Made by a program: the position numbers and the translations under genes
DNA from: Phragmites australis
Taxonomy: Eukaryota; Streptophyta; Magnoliopsida; Poales; Poaceae
Assembly (NCBI RefSeq): GCF_958298935.1
Contig: NC_084923.1
Span: forward strand, 2,296,501-2,360,500
DNA length: 64,000 nt
Direction: 5' to 3'
Notes under the pieces: generated by a model
Databases searched by the model: none
Told to the model about the DNA's origin: nothing
The model's input: the letters and a program-made list of their open reading frames with translations, nothing else
Shown here: one piece after another, positions 23,257 to 35,000 of the stretch
Position numbering within the stretch: position 1 is the stretch's first letter
How the letters are laid out: each line of letters begins with the position of its first letter

Positions 23257-26200
23257 ATGCTGAGAGCCGGGGGAAACCGCCGCGACAGGACTCCGGACAG
23301 CGTACTGCCGAAGTCTCGCTTGAGGAGCGAGGAGGCGGCGGAGAGGGTCAGGAAACTACTGGTCCCCGAGGGCCAGCAGGGGGCCCTGAAGGTGACGCCG
23401 GCGAGCTTCCCGCCGGTGACGACTGACCCTTGGCGCATCGTCCTATTTACGTCCTTCGTGGCGGTGGGGCTGGTGCCGCCGTTTTCAACATTCTTTCTCC
23501 AAGTCCTCGAGACCTACGGCGTGCAGTTGGTGCATCTGAGCCCCAACTCAGTCGTCGTGCTGACGGTGTTTGCGCACTTCTGCGAGATGTTCATGGGAGT
23601 GGCACCGTCGTTGACGCTTCTTCGGCACTTCTTCGCCCTACGATCGACCGGGAAGAAGAGAGGGTACTCCACGGCGGACGTCGCGGGCTGCTGCAACCTT
23701 CAGCTGCGGGACAGCATGGGGGAGCGGTACATCCCCCAGGTGCTGCGAAGCAAATGGGAGGAGTGGCGGCGAGACTGGTTCTACGTCGACGTCGACCCCC
23801 ACGACCGCCTCGCCCTGCCGGAGGTGGCGGCGGAGCCCCAAAAATCGACATGGGAGGCACCGCCGCCGTCGGACGCGAGGTTGGATCCGGTCTTCGAGCG
23901 TATCGGTTTCCTGCGCGACGCCGGGCTGACCTCGGTGATGGTGGTGGCGGACTTCCTGCGCCGCCGCCTGGCGCCCCTGCGGGAGCGGGCCCGGCCCTGC
24001 TGGCTCTACATTGGGCCCGAAGACATCACCCGGACCCAAATCGGCGCAAGCTGGGACCTGGGCCCGGCGGAGCTGAGGGGCATGCTCCTGGTGGTGTCCG
24101 GCGTGGAGGACATGAGCCGGGCGGAGCTCCCGTGGAGGGAAATGGTGCTCTGCGCTAACCCCGAGAGCGCGATGATCCAAGCGAAGCTCCCGGAATTCGA
24201 CGCCCAGGGGCTCGTCGATCGGCCGAGGAGCCGGAGCCCCGAGGCCCCTGAGCTCCCTGGGTTGGATGAGGCGGCCAGCGAGGGGGCCGCGAGCAGTCTG
24301 GCGTGGACCGGTGGGGCCGCTGTGGGCAGCAGCTGTCGCACCGGAGGAGGAGGCACTGCCGACAGCGGAGCGGCGGTGGCACCGGAGGACCTGGGGAAGC
24401 GCCCCCGGCTCTTCATTCCCGTGCCGTAGTCCCCGCCGTCGCCGTCGGCAGCGGCGGCGTTCCCGGTTCTGGAGCCGTGCCTCGGTCGGAAGGGGCCCGA
24501 TTCAGCGCCCGGAGACCGCGCGGCGGCCCCGCCGAGCCCCTGACGGAAGAAGATGAGGGAGGACTCCGGGTCGGCGCTATCGGGCCCGGAGTTCAGGATC
24601 CTGGCGGCCAAATGGCAATACCGAGGGACCAAGACCGCGTAAGTTTTGCTTTTCACTCCTTCTTGGGCGTGCTTCGCCCGAACTAACCTTCAGTTTTGCT
24701 CTTCGTCTTTCTCCTGCAGGCTGCCTGCGGGCGCCGCTAAGGGCCAGGGGCGGCCGGAGGCGCCGAGGCTGGCGCTAGCCCCCGAGCCGAGCGCGCCGGC
24801 GGAGCCAGGGCTGGCGAGCGCTGTGCCGGGCCGAGGCCAGCGGACGCGGCGGCGGCGGGGCAGACGGACGCGGCGGCGACGCCGGAACTGGCGGGCGCGG
24901 CGGCAGAGCCGGAACCGGCGAGCGCGATGTCCTTGCCAGGACCGGCGGATGCGGCGGCCGAGAGGGCACCAGCCGACGCGGCGGCCGAGGCGGAGACGCA
25001 GCCATCCCCCGAGCGCTCGGCGCCGATCGAACCTACCTCGGGCGTGCCGAGCCCAGGGCAGATGATGGCGTTGCAACCTTCGGGGACCCCGAACCCCCTG
25101 GAGGAGGCTCGCGGGGAACCCAGTGCCCAACCGGCGCCCGGCCAGCCTGCCGGCCCCCTCCCGGTCGCGATAGAGAGCGTCCGGGTGGCGGTTGAGCGGC
25201 TGAGCGCGGCGGTGGATGGGGAGGTGGCGCAGCTTGAGGCGGAGTGCACCACGTTGGCCACGGAGAGGGCGCGGCTTACGACGGCTTGGTGCTCCTTCGA
25301 AGCCCGGCTCGTCGTGGTGCGCGCCGCCAACGAGGAGGAACAAAGCGCTATAGAGGAGGCCCGCGCGGAGGCCACGCAGGAGCGGAAGTTTTTGGAGGAT
25401 ACCCGCGCGGAAGTCACGCGGGAGTGGGAAGTTTTGGAGACCGCCCGCGCAGAAGCTGCGCGGGAGCGAGAAGACGCCGCCCGCCTAGCTGAGGCGTCGC
25501 GGCAGAAGGCTGCCGAGGCCCTTGCCAGGGAGAGGCAGGTGCAGGAGCTGGAGAAGGCGGTCGCGAACCGCGAGGGGGCGGCGGAGGCCCTCCAGGCTGA
25601 CCTGACCCGTTGAGAGGGCGAGGTCGACCGGGCTCGCGCCGATTTCCAGCGTTAGGCAGAGGAGCTCCAGAATGCCGAAGGGGATCTCCGACGCTGGGAG
25701 GAGGACGTCGCCGTCCGGGAGTTTGACACCGAGATCACGGCGGTGGACCTGGGCGCTCGGGAGGACTTGCTGACCCGTCGGGAAGGTGAGGCTGCCGAGG
25801 CGGCGGCCACCGCCGTTGCTAGGGAGGAGCAGCTCGCTAAGCACGAGGCGGAGCTGACCGCCCGCGAGCGGGCTCTGTCCGAGATGGCGGCGCAGGTGAA
25901 GCAGGCCGCCGGCCATGCGCCCGACACCGGCCCCTCTGGCGCGGCCGGGGGCCAGGGTCTCGAGGAGCAGCTGCGGATCGCAAAGGAGAAGCTCGAGGCT
26001 GCCTTTGTCGCGCGGGCCAACCTGCAGCAGATGTTGGAGGACACACTCCGGCAGATGCGGCGGTCCATGGCGAGGGCCGGCCTTGGGCGACTCGTCGTGG
26101 AGACGAAGGGCAACAGTCCCGGCCGATTCGTCCTGGGATTCCAGCAGGTCTGCGAGCGCCTCGAGGCGCTGCCCTGGGCCGTCCAGGAGCTTGCCGCCCG

Positions 26201-26444
26201 GGAGGGGCGCGGCTTGGCCCAAGCGGTGGCCGAGCACGTCCTGGCCTGCTACCGGAGCAGAGACTTGAACTTTCAGCTAGAACCAGCTCGGGAAGGAGTA
26301 GTCGAAGCCGAGGGAGAGGCCACCCGGGAAGCGGTTCAGAGCACTGCAGCCGAAGTGGCGGCCGGCTTCAAGCGGGAAGTGCCGCCGCCGCCAGCCCCCG
26401 GGGGTGGCCGTGATGACTCCGACTCCGACGCCGACTCCGATTAG
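23257..26444 (+). pseudogene. antisense additional gene of the LTR element ('putative gypsy type transposon' domain plus coiled coil)
   Basis: The ATG at 23257 opens a 390-codon frame with VVLTVFAHFCEMFMGVAPSL and LRHFFALRSTGKKRGY, matching the plant domain annotated as putative gypsy type transposon (Transposase_28). A TAG (24427) and a TGA (24541) interrupt the same frame. A GTAAGT...CTGCAG intron lies at about 24640-24720. After a frameshift the gene continues as an Ala/Glu-rich coiled coil (24927-25613, 25743-26444) broken by TGA (25611) and TAG (about 25653). It ends in an acidic DDSDSDADSD tail. The product would be a large structural or regulatory protein. Its function is not known to me, and this copy is dead. 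Confidence 0.7.
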
Positions 26445-28099
26445 GCTTTTTGTAGTTTCTTCTTCTTTCATTTTTCTTCGACTCGATGTAAATATGGGAG
26501 TGATCCCTTAGAAATACTTGTATTCCCTTTGTAAATATAATGAGAGCTTTTCTTCGGGCTCGCAGCTCCGGTATTCTTGAGTACTTAGCGCTTCTTCTGA
26601 TGTTTTGCCTTGATGCCCCGGGGAGTACTTAGTCGGTTTGATCCCGACCTTTCCATCCCCGAGAACAAAGTCATCCCGACCGTCCTTCTCGGTGCGTTCA
26701 GCCCCCGAGCCCTCGCGAGTCCGCATTGACTAAGTCAAGAGACAAAGACACGAACTTCCTTGCTCGGGAGATAGATCGATCCAGCACGGAACACGCCATG
26801 ACCGGTGAACACTTTTCCATCTTGCGACCACTCAGTCAGCAGACCGGAGACACGTGCGGGCGGGAATGCGACCAAGAATCCTCATGGTTCGGTGGTGCCC
26901 AGGCTTAAGATGGACCAGACCGAGCACCGACAGCCCGTCCCTGAGGCCTAGGCTCCGGACTACTCGAGCGGCTCGAGCGGTAGGATTACCCAGGGCGCCC
27001 AGGGACTCGGTAGTGCTTGGGGCCCTTAAAAGCGGACCGAACACCACAACCACCATGAAAGACTTCGATCATACATTACCGCACGTACGGTACACCTTTC
27101 TACGGACCGTTCTGTCGTTCTAGGAAAAAGTGGACACACGGTAGGGTTTTGTGCGCGTGGAGACCATCTTACCGGGCAGATTAGAATACGAGGGCCCCCG
27201 AGGACGACTCGGGAACAAAATATTATTGAATGTAAATTCGTCTAAATTTAACCACTCACCGGACAGCTGTCGGCCTTTTGGCCAACTGATCCAGGAGGGG
27301 CGTGCGCTCCGAGCTCGGGGTGCCCGGGGACTTGGTTCCCTCAGCTGGGGCGCCCGAGCATCAAGGGGCGCGCGAGGAGCCCAGGGTCGGGTGATCTCGA
27401 CCACTCATGATTAAGCGGTAGGACCACCCGAGGACCCTTGGGGCCGAGCAGCGACCTAGGTATCGAGGCCCTCGCGGTCGAGCTGTTTTCGCTTTGATTG
27501 TCGATCTGTGACTTAAGAGAGAATGGAGAAAATCATTGTTTGGTGCGCTCTGTTAGTGCGGTACTTGTTATAGACTGCTCTCGTTTTCGACCCGAGACCT
27601 CTCGAATACCCAGACCGGTGGACAAGAGCGGGCAGAGGCATAACTCAGAGGTCCTATGGTTCGGTGGCGCCCGGGTATGACAGACCAGACCGAGCACCGA
27701 CAGCCCGCCCTTGGGGCCTAGGCTCCGGACTACTCGAGCAGTTCGAGCAATAGAATTACCCAGAGCGCCCAGGGACTCAGTAGTGCCTGGAGACCTACCA
27801 CGACACCGAACACCACAGCCTACCACATCGGACGTAAGTCAGCAGCAACTGCCCGTGCGCATACCGGTCGGGATTCTTTTATCAGTGGGGAAAATGAGAG
27901 AGCGAACTTTTCTCGCACAATCGAGCATCTCACCAGACAGATTAAACATATGGAATCCAGAAAAACAGAATTGACACACAATTGCACATTAATATTCATA
28001 CTGAATTGACAATTTTTTACAAGGTTGGGTGACTTACCCAGCTAGTGGTAGCCCCCGGTCAACTTGGGGTGGGGGGGTGGGGAAGCCCCCGGCCTGGTT
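26445..28099. other. non-coding interior of the LTR element with a long direct repeat
   Basis: No coding sequence is recognised. Two copies of a roughly 160-bp segment begin at GGTTCGGTGG (26886 and 27658, offset 772 bp). They share accgagcaccgacagcccg, then the block around ctccggactactcgag, and end near cgaacaccac, with perhaps 85-90% identity by eye. Confidence 0.7.
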
Positions 28100-29170
28100 G
28101 ACCTGAGCTGCAAGCATGGCCATCTACGGGTAGAACTTGCGCAGGTGCTCGATGTTCCACGGGTTGGGTCGCGGACGCCCTTCCGGAAGGCGACGATGAC
28201 AGCGTGGGGGGCTATCCGCGGGATGGTATTGCGGACCTAGCTGAAGTGCTAAATGAAGCTCCGCAGCGTCTCCTCCTCCTGCTGCTTGACGGCATGGAGG
28301 TCGCACTCCAAGCTGGGGCGCGTGAACGTGCCCTAAAAATTAGCCACAAACTGGTGGCAGAGGTCATCCCAGGAGCTAATAGATCCTGGGGGTAAGTTCA
28401 TGAGACAAGAACGGGCAGAGCCCCTCAAGGCAACATTGAAATAATTTGCCATCACCTTTTCACTGCCACCAGTCGCCTGGACAGTCGTAGTGTATATTTG
28501 GAGGAACTCAATGGGGTCGATGGACCCGTCGTACTTCTCCGGCAGCTCAGGGCGGAACTTGGAGGGCTATTTGACCCGTCGGAGCTCACTAGAGAAGGCA
28601 CGACAGCAGGTGCCGTACCCCGTGGCGCGGGTGGCGTTCCTCGGTGGTGAATGCCAGTGAGCCGGGGAATCCTGGCGATCGTGGGCCGGAAAATAGGAAG
28701 CCTGGTCCTCAGCCTCGACCTCCTGTCGGGTCTCCCGCTGGCGCTCGAGAGTGACGCGCGCATCTTCGTGGCCCCTCAGCTCGTTGAGACGCAAGCGGAG
28801 GTCCTGGGCTTCGGACGCGGCCAAGGGGGTGGCGCTCCGCCTGGAGGCTCCCCCGGCCCGTGCGAACGTTGCCCGTTGATGGGCCGGTTCTGGCGGCGCC
28901 ACGCTGGGTGGTGGCGCGAGAACTCTCGGCCAGCACCTGGCGGCGAGCAGTGCCGAACAGGGCATCGACTTCTTGGATCTAGCGGCCCTCCGAGGTTTCC
29001 GGAGTCGCCTGAACAGGCGGATGCCTGAGGAGAGCGTGCGCCGCAAGCAGCACGCTCCCGGGGCTGGCTTCGCTGAAGGCGAGCCTACGCCGGAGAGGCA
29101 CCCGGCGCTGTCCAGAGGCGGACCTGGCGGCCGGAGTTTCGACCACCAGCTGGGGGTCGGATGGTGCACC
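28100..29170 (-). pseudogene. decayed Gypsy gag
   Basis: The minus strand reads FRPELPEKYDGSIDPIEFLQ, then ANYFNVALRGSARSCLMNLP and SSWDDLCHQFVANF. This is the retrotransposon gag (capsid) domain, which packages element RNA into virus-like particles. Stops replace an expected Trp (TAG near 28571) and Gln (TAG at about 28334), and the frame shifts after TLRSFI. An upstream Pro/Arg-rich segment (to 29170) fits the gag N-terminus. Confidence 0.8.
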
Positions 29171-29380
29171 GGCGGCCTTGCTGGGCCCAGCGCCTTGGTC
29201 CCCTTGGGAAGGGAACGCCGCGCGTGCAGATCGCGGTTGCTGCTGGGATGCAGCAGCGGCTAGGGCCTCCTGTTTGAGGGGCTGCATTTCCTCTCTGGAA
29301 CTGGAGCCGTAACGCTGGAGGCTGTGTCCACCGGCTATTTTTTCTGTGGACGAAAACAAACAAACAGATTCATGGATGTT

Positions 29381-29402
29381 CCCCCCTACTTGGCGCGCCA
29401 GC
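29381..29402 (-). other. primer-binding region
   Basis: In minus reading the bases directly after the 5' LTR are GCTGGCGCGCCAAGTAGGGG, the usual position of the tRNA primer site in grass Tat-like elements. The tRNA was not assigned. Confidence 0.6.
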
Positions 29403-30845
29403 TGTCGGAGGATTAACTCGTGTCGCAGGGATCCCGAGAGACCCCTTTTTAGAGATTCGGCCGGAGGGATGATCCTGAATAAGTTCGTTGGAGAAATGAA
29501 TGAGAGTAAATGCAACGGCCGGTGGTGGGGGAGGATGACCTAGTTCAAAAAGAAGTAAATGCACCGGGATTTAGACAGGTTCGGGCCGCACGGGGGCGTA
29601 ATACCCTACTCCTGTATGGATGCGATAACTGTCCTGAGGAAGTCCCTCAAGGATGTTGCTGGTTACAAGAATATTGGCCTAACTAAGAGCTTGAGGCTCC
29701 TTGTTCTTCGGCAGGGACTGTGCCTTGTGCTTTGTGTTCGTCTATGGTTCGGTCTTTGATGCTTGGGTGCTTGCGGTCTCTTGTTGGCTTTTCTCGATCG
29801 GGTCCGGATGTGGGGATGCTTCCACCCTTTCCTCTTCGGTGTTGCTGGCTCTTTTTGTATTCGCCGGCTGAGACATGCCCCGAACGGGAAGGAGGGGGGC
29901 ACAAGTTCCAAGACGCCATGACTGGGAAAGGCGTCATCATTTCTTCTGGGTGAAGTGACTGAGGGGTGGAAAATGCGTCGCACGCCCGGTCACCTATCAC
30001 CATAAACGCCCTGGCAACGGGCACCGTGGAGAGGGCCCACCGGGCAGCCGCAGAGCAACTCGGCGTGCCTGCCCTATCTTGTTCCTCTGCCACAGCAGGG
30101 CGGCAGATGGAACGCCTTGATCCTTACGATGTTATCCCGAGACGAGCCGGATGATACGGAACGGGACCCGTGCGATTAATAGCCCCACGTCTCTCTGCCA
30201 AAACATGGCAGGAACTGACACTGCGGCGGGAGCAGTTGGAGATGTCAGGCCACGCACGCTTATTAAATGCGGCATCGGACCTCTGACCGATTGACACCTC
30301 ATCGGCGGGCCCCTCGGGGGCCTTTCGGGGTCGTCGAGGCACCGAGTGCTTGGGGGTACTGTTCACCTCACCGAGCACTCTCTCCCGAGAATGCCTATCC
30401 TTGTCCTCGGGGTACCGGGTGCTCGGGGGTACTGTTCGCCTCCCCGAGCACTCTTGTACGGACCTTCGGGGAACCGAGTGCTCGGGGGCTGCCACGTGCA
30501 GCCCCGAGCACTCTTACGCGGATCCTCAGGGAACCGAGCGCTCGGGAGCTGCCACACGCAGTCCCGAGCACTCTCTCCCGAAACTTAGCTCTTCTGATCG
30601 TCGGGGGACTAGGGCGCTCGGGGGTGACCGGGCACCTCCCCGAGCACTTTCTTCCCGGTACTTAGACTCTGTGGATCATCGGGGAACTGGGGTGCTCGGG
30701 GACCAGTGACTGTGGCCCCGAGCACCTTCTCCCGGGACTTGAGCTTTTCCCACCCCACAGGAGGGACCTCGCGGGATGGCGCTATGTGACGGATGGCTGG
30801 TCTGATCTCGGTACTTAGGGACCTCCGGTGCTTGATACACCGACA
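29403..30845 (-). repeat. right (5') LTR
   Basis: It is about 1,443 bp, colinear with 21295-22749. It lacks a short piece of the GAGTACTCTCTCCC type near 30445. The final CCGACA is followed by the GTTTC target copy. Confidence 0.92.
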
Positions 30846-30850
30846 GTTTC

Positions 30851-31030
30851 CATTTGTACCCGTGTCATTCCTGCGTACGCAGCAAAATTGAGAGCATGTA
30901 GACATGCCTCTGCTTCAGCCTGGAGAACTTCAGTGAGACACTGGAGGCGCCCTGTGTATCCGTTGGTATTGGCCGTTTGCAATTCGGCGTTCTTGTGCTA
31001 CCTGGAAGCTAAAAGATCTCGGCTATGCAG
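30851..31030 (-). pseudogene. RNase H-like fragment, copy 3, N-terminal part
   Basis: It continues the fragment at 21095-21294 across the LTR element and reads LHALNFAAYAGMTRVQ on the minus strand. It resembles copy 1 (cctgcgtacgcagc) more than copy 2 (cctgcctccgcagc). Confidence 0.65.
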
Positions 31031-31352
31031 CTGTGCTAGACATTCAGCAACAATGGTAAGAACTTATTGGTTGTATCAGCTTTTTTTTTTTTTGAAACCA
31101 TGCTGTATCAGAAATTTCAGAATATGCTTGAAGTCCAAGGAGGGGCAGGGCAATTGCCTTCATGTTTTTTTTAAAAAAAAAACTAGGGTTAATTGCAGAG
31201 AGAAGAAATTGCAAGTACTTGCTAGCTTGGCCACCAGCTAAACATCATAGTACAACATCCAAGGCACAGTGTTTCGATCAGGCAAATAATATAATGCACA
31301 GTGTTTGAATCAGGCAAATAATCTTACAGTTTGCTATTGGCAGTCTTTGTCA

Positions 31353-32039
31353 GAGCATCTCCAAGAGCCCTTCTATTCCACCCTCCATCCCATCTTCCAT
31401 CTATTTTCTCCAAAAAAAACTAACTCCAACAGACTCTTCATTCAACTAGCTATTTTGCAGCGCATACCATTCATATCACCGGACACGCCAGATGTGGCGT
31501 GCATCTCCCTCCCACGCCATCCTGCTGTAGAGAGACCAGAGAGGCCAACAGCTAGCTTTTGCTTCAAAAAGTTATTTCTTCTCTCTCTTTCATAAATTCA
31601 AAAAGTGATTTTGTAGAGCTCCTAAAATCACAACAATTTTTATACTAATAGAATAAATAACAAAGAATCCATTTTAACTAGTTCCCACTAAAAATATCTT
31701 ACAAATTTTAAATGAAAAATCTCCAAATTTGACTATTTTTGTACTTTTCTTGAATTTTTAGGGCACAAATTTAATTCCCAAAAATTAGGTAAAATTCATT
31801 AATATTCATATAAACTAATGTACTAATTTATAAAATTATTGACAACCCTAAGTTGCATAGTGTTTTTTTAAATATTGTTAGTTATAGAATATTATTAAAA
31901 AAATAGGAGAGGGAATATAGAAGATGAAATATGGATGTGCTGTTGGAGTGATGGAGTAATATGGAGGAAGAATCTTTATAGATGGTAATCCATATGAGAA
32001 TATAGATGATGTATTATAGATGTTCTGTTGGAGTTGCAC
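31353..32039. mobile_element. PIF/Harbinger-like MITE inserted in the 3' end of AAE-B'
   Basis: This 687-bp insertion has TCA on both sides (31350-31352, 32040-32042) and ends GAGCATCTCCAAGAG against GTGCAACTCCAACAG (inverted reading). Unit A has the intact site GTCTTTGTCAGGCTGCC at about 6450. It interrupts the last codons of the AAE gene and supplies a new tail and stop. Confidence 0.85.
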
Positions 32040-35000
32040 TCAGGCTGCCCATAGCCCGGGCCTTCTCCCGAAGAACAAACTTCTGCGTCTTCCCCGTCGA
32101 TGTCTTGGGCAAATCCTCAAACACCACCGTCTTCGGTGCCATGTAATGGGGCAGCCTCTCCCGGCAAAAACTTATGATCTGGGCTTCCGTGGCGCTGGCG
32201 CTGTCCTTCAGCTTGACAAACGCGCAAGGCGTCTCACCCCAGTAGTCATCTGGCCTGGCCACGACCGCCGCCTCGAGCACCGCGGGGTGGCTGAAGATCA
32301 CCGACTCCACCTCGATCGAGCTGATGTTCTCGCCGCCGGAAATGATGATGTCCTTGGCCCGGTCCTTGAGCTGAATGTACCCGTCCGGGTGCCGCACGGC
32401 GAGGTCACCGGTGTGCAGCCACCCACCAGCCATTGATTCTTTCGTCGCGTTGATGTCCTTGTAATACCCGCTCATCACGGTGTTGCCTCGAAACATCACC
32501 TCGCCCACCATCTGGCCGTCGTACGGAACGCTCTTCATCGTGTCCGGGTTCTTGACGTCGACATCCTGCATCGCGATGTGGTGGAACCCCTGGCGCGCCT
32601 TCAGCTGCGCGCGCTCCTCCGCCGGCAACGCGTCCCACTCCGGCATCCACGTGCAGACCGTCGCCGGTCCGTACGTCTCGGTGAGGCCGTAGATGTGGTA
32701 TACCACGAACCCGTGCTCCTGCATCGCGAACAAGACACGCGGCGGCGGCGGCGCTCCGCCCGTCATGACGCGCACCGGCCCCGGCAGCGGCTTGCGGTCT
32801 GCGACCGGCGCGTTCACGATCATGTTGAGAACCGTGGGCGCGCCGCCCATGTGGGTGACCTTGTGCCGTGCGATGCTGTCGAAGATGACCTTCGCCGTGA
32901 AGTGGCGGAGGCAGACGTTAGTGCCGCCCTGCATGGCGACGCCCCACGGCAGGTTCCAGCCGTTGCAGTGGAACATCGGCACGGTCCACAGGTACGTCGG
33001 CATGGTGGTGATGTCGTACGCGAGGACCGTGGCGATGGTGTTGAGGTACGCGCCGCGGTGGTTGTAGACCACGCCCTTGGGCCTCGACGTCGTGCCGGAC
33101 GTGTAGTTCAGCGTAATCGGGTCCAGCTCGCTCACCGGCCACCGGATGTCGAACTGGGAAGCTGCGTTCTTGACGAGATTTTCGTAGTCGTCGGAGTCGG
33201 TGTCTGAGATGGTTAGAAGAACAGGAAGGGTGGCGGTGTTGGACTCAGCGAGGCGCTTCAGCGCGGCTCTCCCGACGTCGAGGAGTTCCGACTCGACGAA
33301 GAACACCTTGGCGCCAGAGTGCTTCAGTAGAGCGGACACCATTGCTGCGTCATGCCGCGTGTTGAACGTGCAGAGGACTGCCCCGGCCATGGGCACGGCG
33401 AAGTGCAGCTCGTACATAGCCGGCACGTTTGGGCTGAGGACAGCGACCTGAATATTGATGGCATGGTTAGCGATTTTTCAGAATTGCACGATCGAGCTTC
33501 AGATGTCTTGTAGATGAAACAATACGAAAAACAGTTACGTCTTCTAGATATAACAATAGGATTTTGCTTTGCAAGGAAATGACATTTTCGAGCTATGAAC
33601 ACGTCTCTTTCCATGTGTGTCGTATCCTCATAGTTCATATCTGAAAAAGCAGATATAGCTAACTCTAACGCCCAGGGAACGAGTAGTGCTATTTGTGCTC
33701 CCGTCGTTTTCACTAGACGCAGGCAATTCACATGCTACACAGTACGGAGCTTGCTGGACAGCTGGTCATATTCCACTCACCACATCACCGCGCACGACGC
33801 CGAAGCGGGTGGCGACCGCGCCCGCCACGCTGAGTCGCTGAAGCACCAGTCCCCGCGCTTCCCACCACGTGTGCCGCCTCTCCCCGTACACCTCGGCGGC
33901 GCGGCCCCCGTACATGGCTGCGGCAAGCTCGATGAGAAGCTGAGCAGCGACAGCAGCGCGCAGTTGGCCGCGCACCGCACCGTGCCGGCCTCTGTGTCCA
34001 GCAGTATCTCTGCCCCCTTCTCTTCGGTCTCCTCTTCACCTCCCGCTAGGAAGGAGAGTAAAGATGCGAGAGCAAGAGAACAAAGAACCGGGCCGGTGGC
34101 ATGATGGTGAGAAAGCAAACGCGCGCGCGCCGGGGGGGGGGGGGGGGGGGGCGTGGTTAGAACTTAGAACAACCCAAGTGGAGGCTAGAATAATAGCGGG
34201 GCTGATGCTGGGGGTGTGATCCGATGCTGCTGCTGATGTCCTTTCCCAAACACCAGTTCTTCTCATCCTACACTCTGATATAATCAGATGGAAACAGAAT
34301 TGCTGGATTGTTACAATATAAGTGTTGGATTGTAACAATCTAATTTTTTCAACCAGCTATTTTTGTTTCAGCTTTTGAATTGTGATCACAATTTAATTTT
34401 TACAATTTAACTATTTATTTCAGCTTTTAAATTATGATCACGATACAACTTTTACAATCCGAAATAAACAGTGCCTAATGCTTTTCCCATCCTTGCTTCA
34501 GGAATATTTCTCTCAATTGTGAGCTCAGATACTTATATTGTTGAGTGGATTGGGCATTATAGTCCTTGGTGCTGGAGTGATTGTGTGTTTGATCGAGGTG
34601 GTTCCTAACAATCTCCTGTTTTCCATAACGAAAAGAAGACTGATACTGCTTCGTTCTATGTGCATTTTCTCAGCCTTTTGCGTTGTGGCGCGCTAGGCCC
34701 CGCCGTCGACATCCTAAAAAATGGGCCCTATTTATCCCTTGAAGTCACGACGGCGTGTTTTCCCTATAAGAACTATCCAATCTTTAATCGACATCCAATA
34801 TTGAATCTCAATTTTACCAGGAAATAACGCTTTTCGATTTTTTTGCAACATTTTTCTGTTACATATTGATAATTTTTCTACAAAGTTTTCAATAACTAGT
34901 TTACCGTTTTTCCAATTAGTTATGCAATATTTTCCGACTCTGCCCTTGTTTCAGGGGCTGGATCTCAATCCAGCACTAACAATCTCAATCCAGCACTCAC

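Larger units (their letters stand above)
21295..30845 (-). mobile_element. 9.55-kb Ty3/gypsy-type LTR element (Tat-like), pol-less
   Basis: LTRs at 21295-22749 and 29403-30845 begin TGTCGG and end CCGACA, with a GTTTC target duplication (21290-21294, 30846-30850). Orientation is minus. A purine-rich tract (GGCCCGGGGGCTAC in minus reading) abuts the left LTR, and GCTGGCGCGCCAAGTAGGGG abuts the right, 5', LTR. The inside has a decayed gag on the minus strand (28100-29170) and an antisense gene on the plus strand (23257-26444). No protease, RT, RNase H or integrase was recognised. The LTRs differ by scattered substitutions and small indels, a few percent by eye. It is non-autonomous. Confidence 0.9.
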
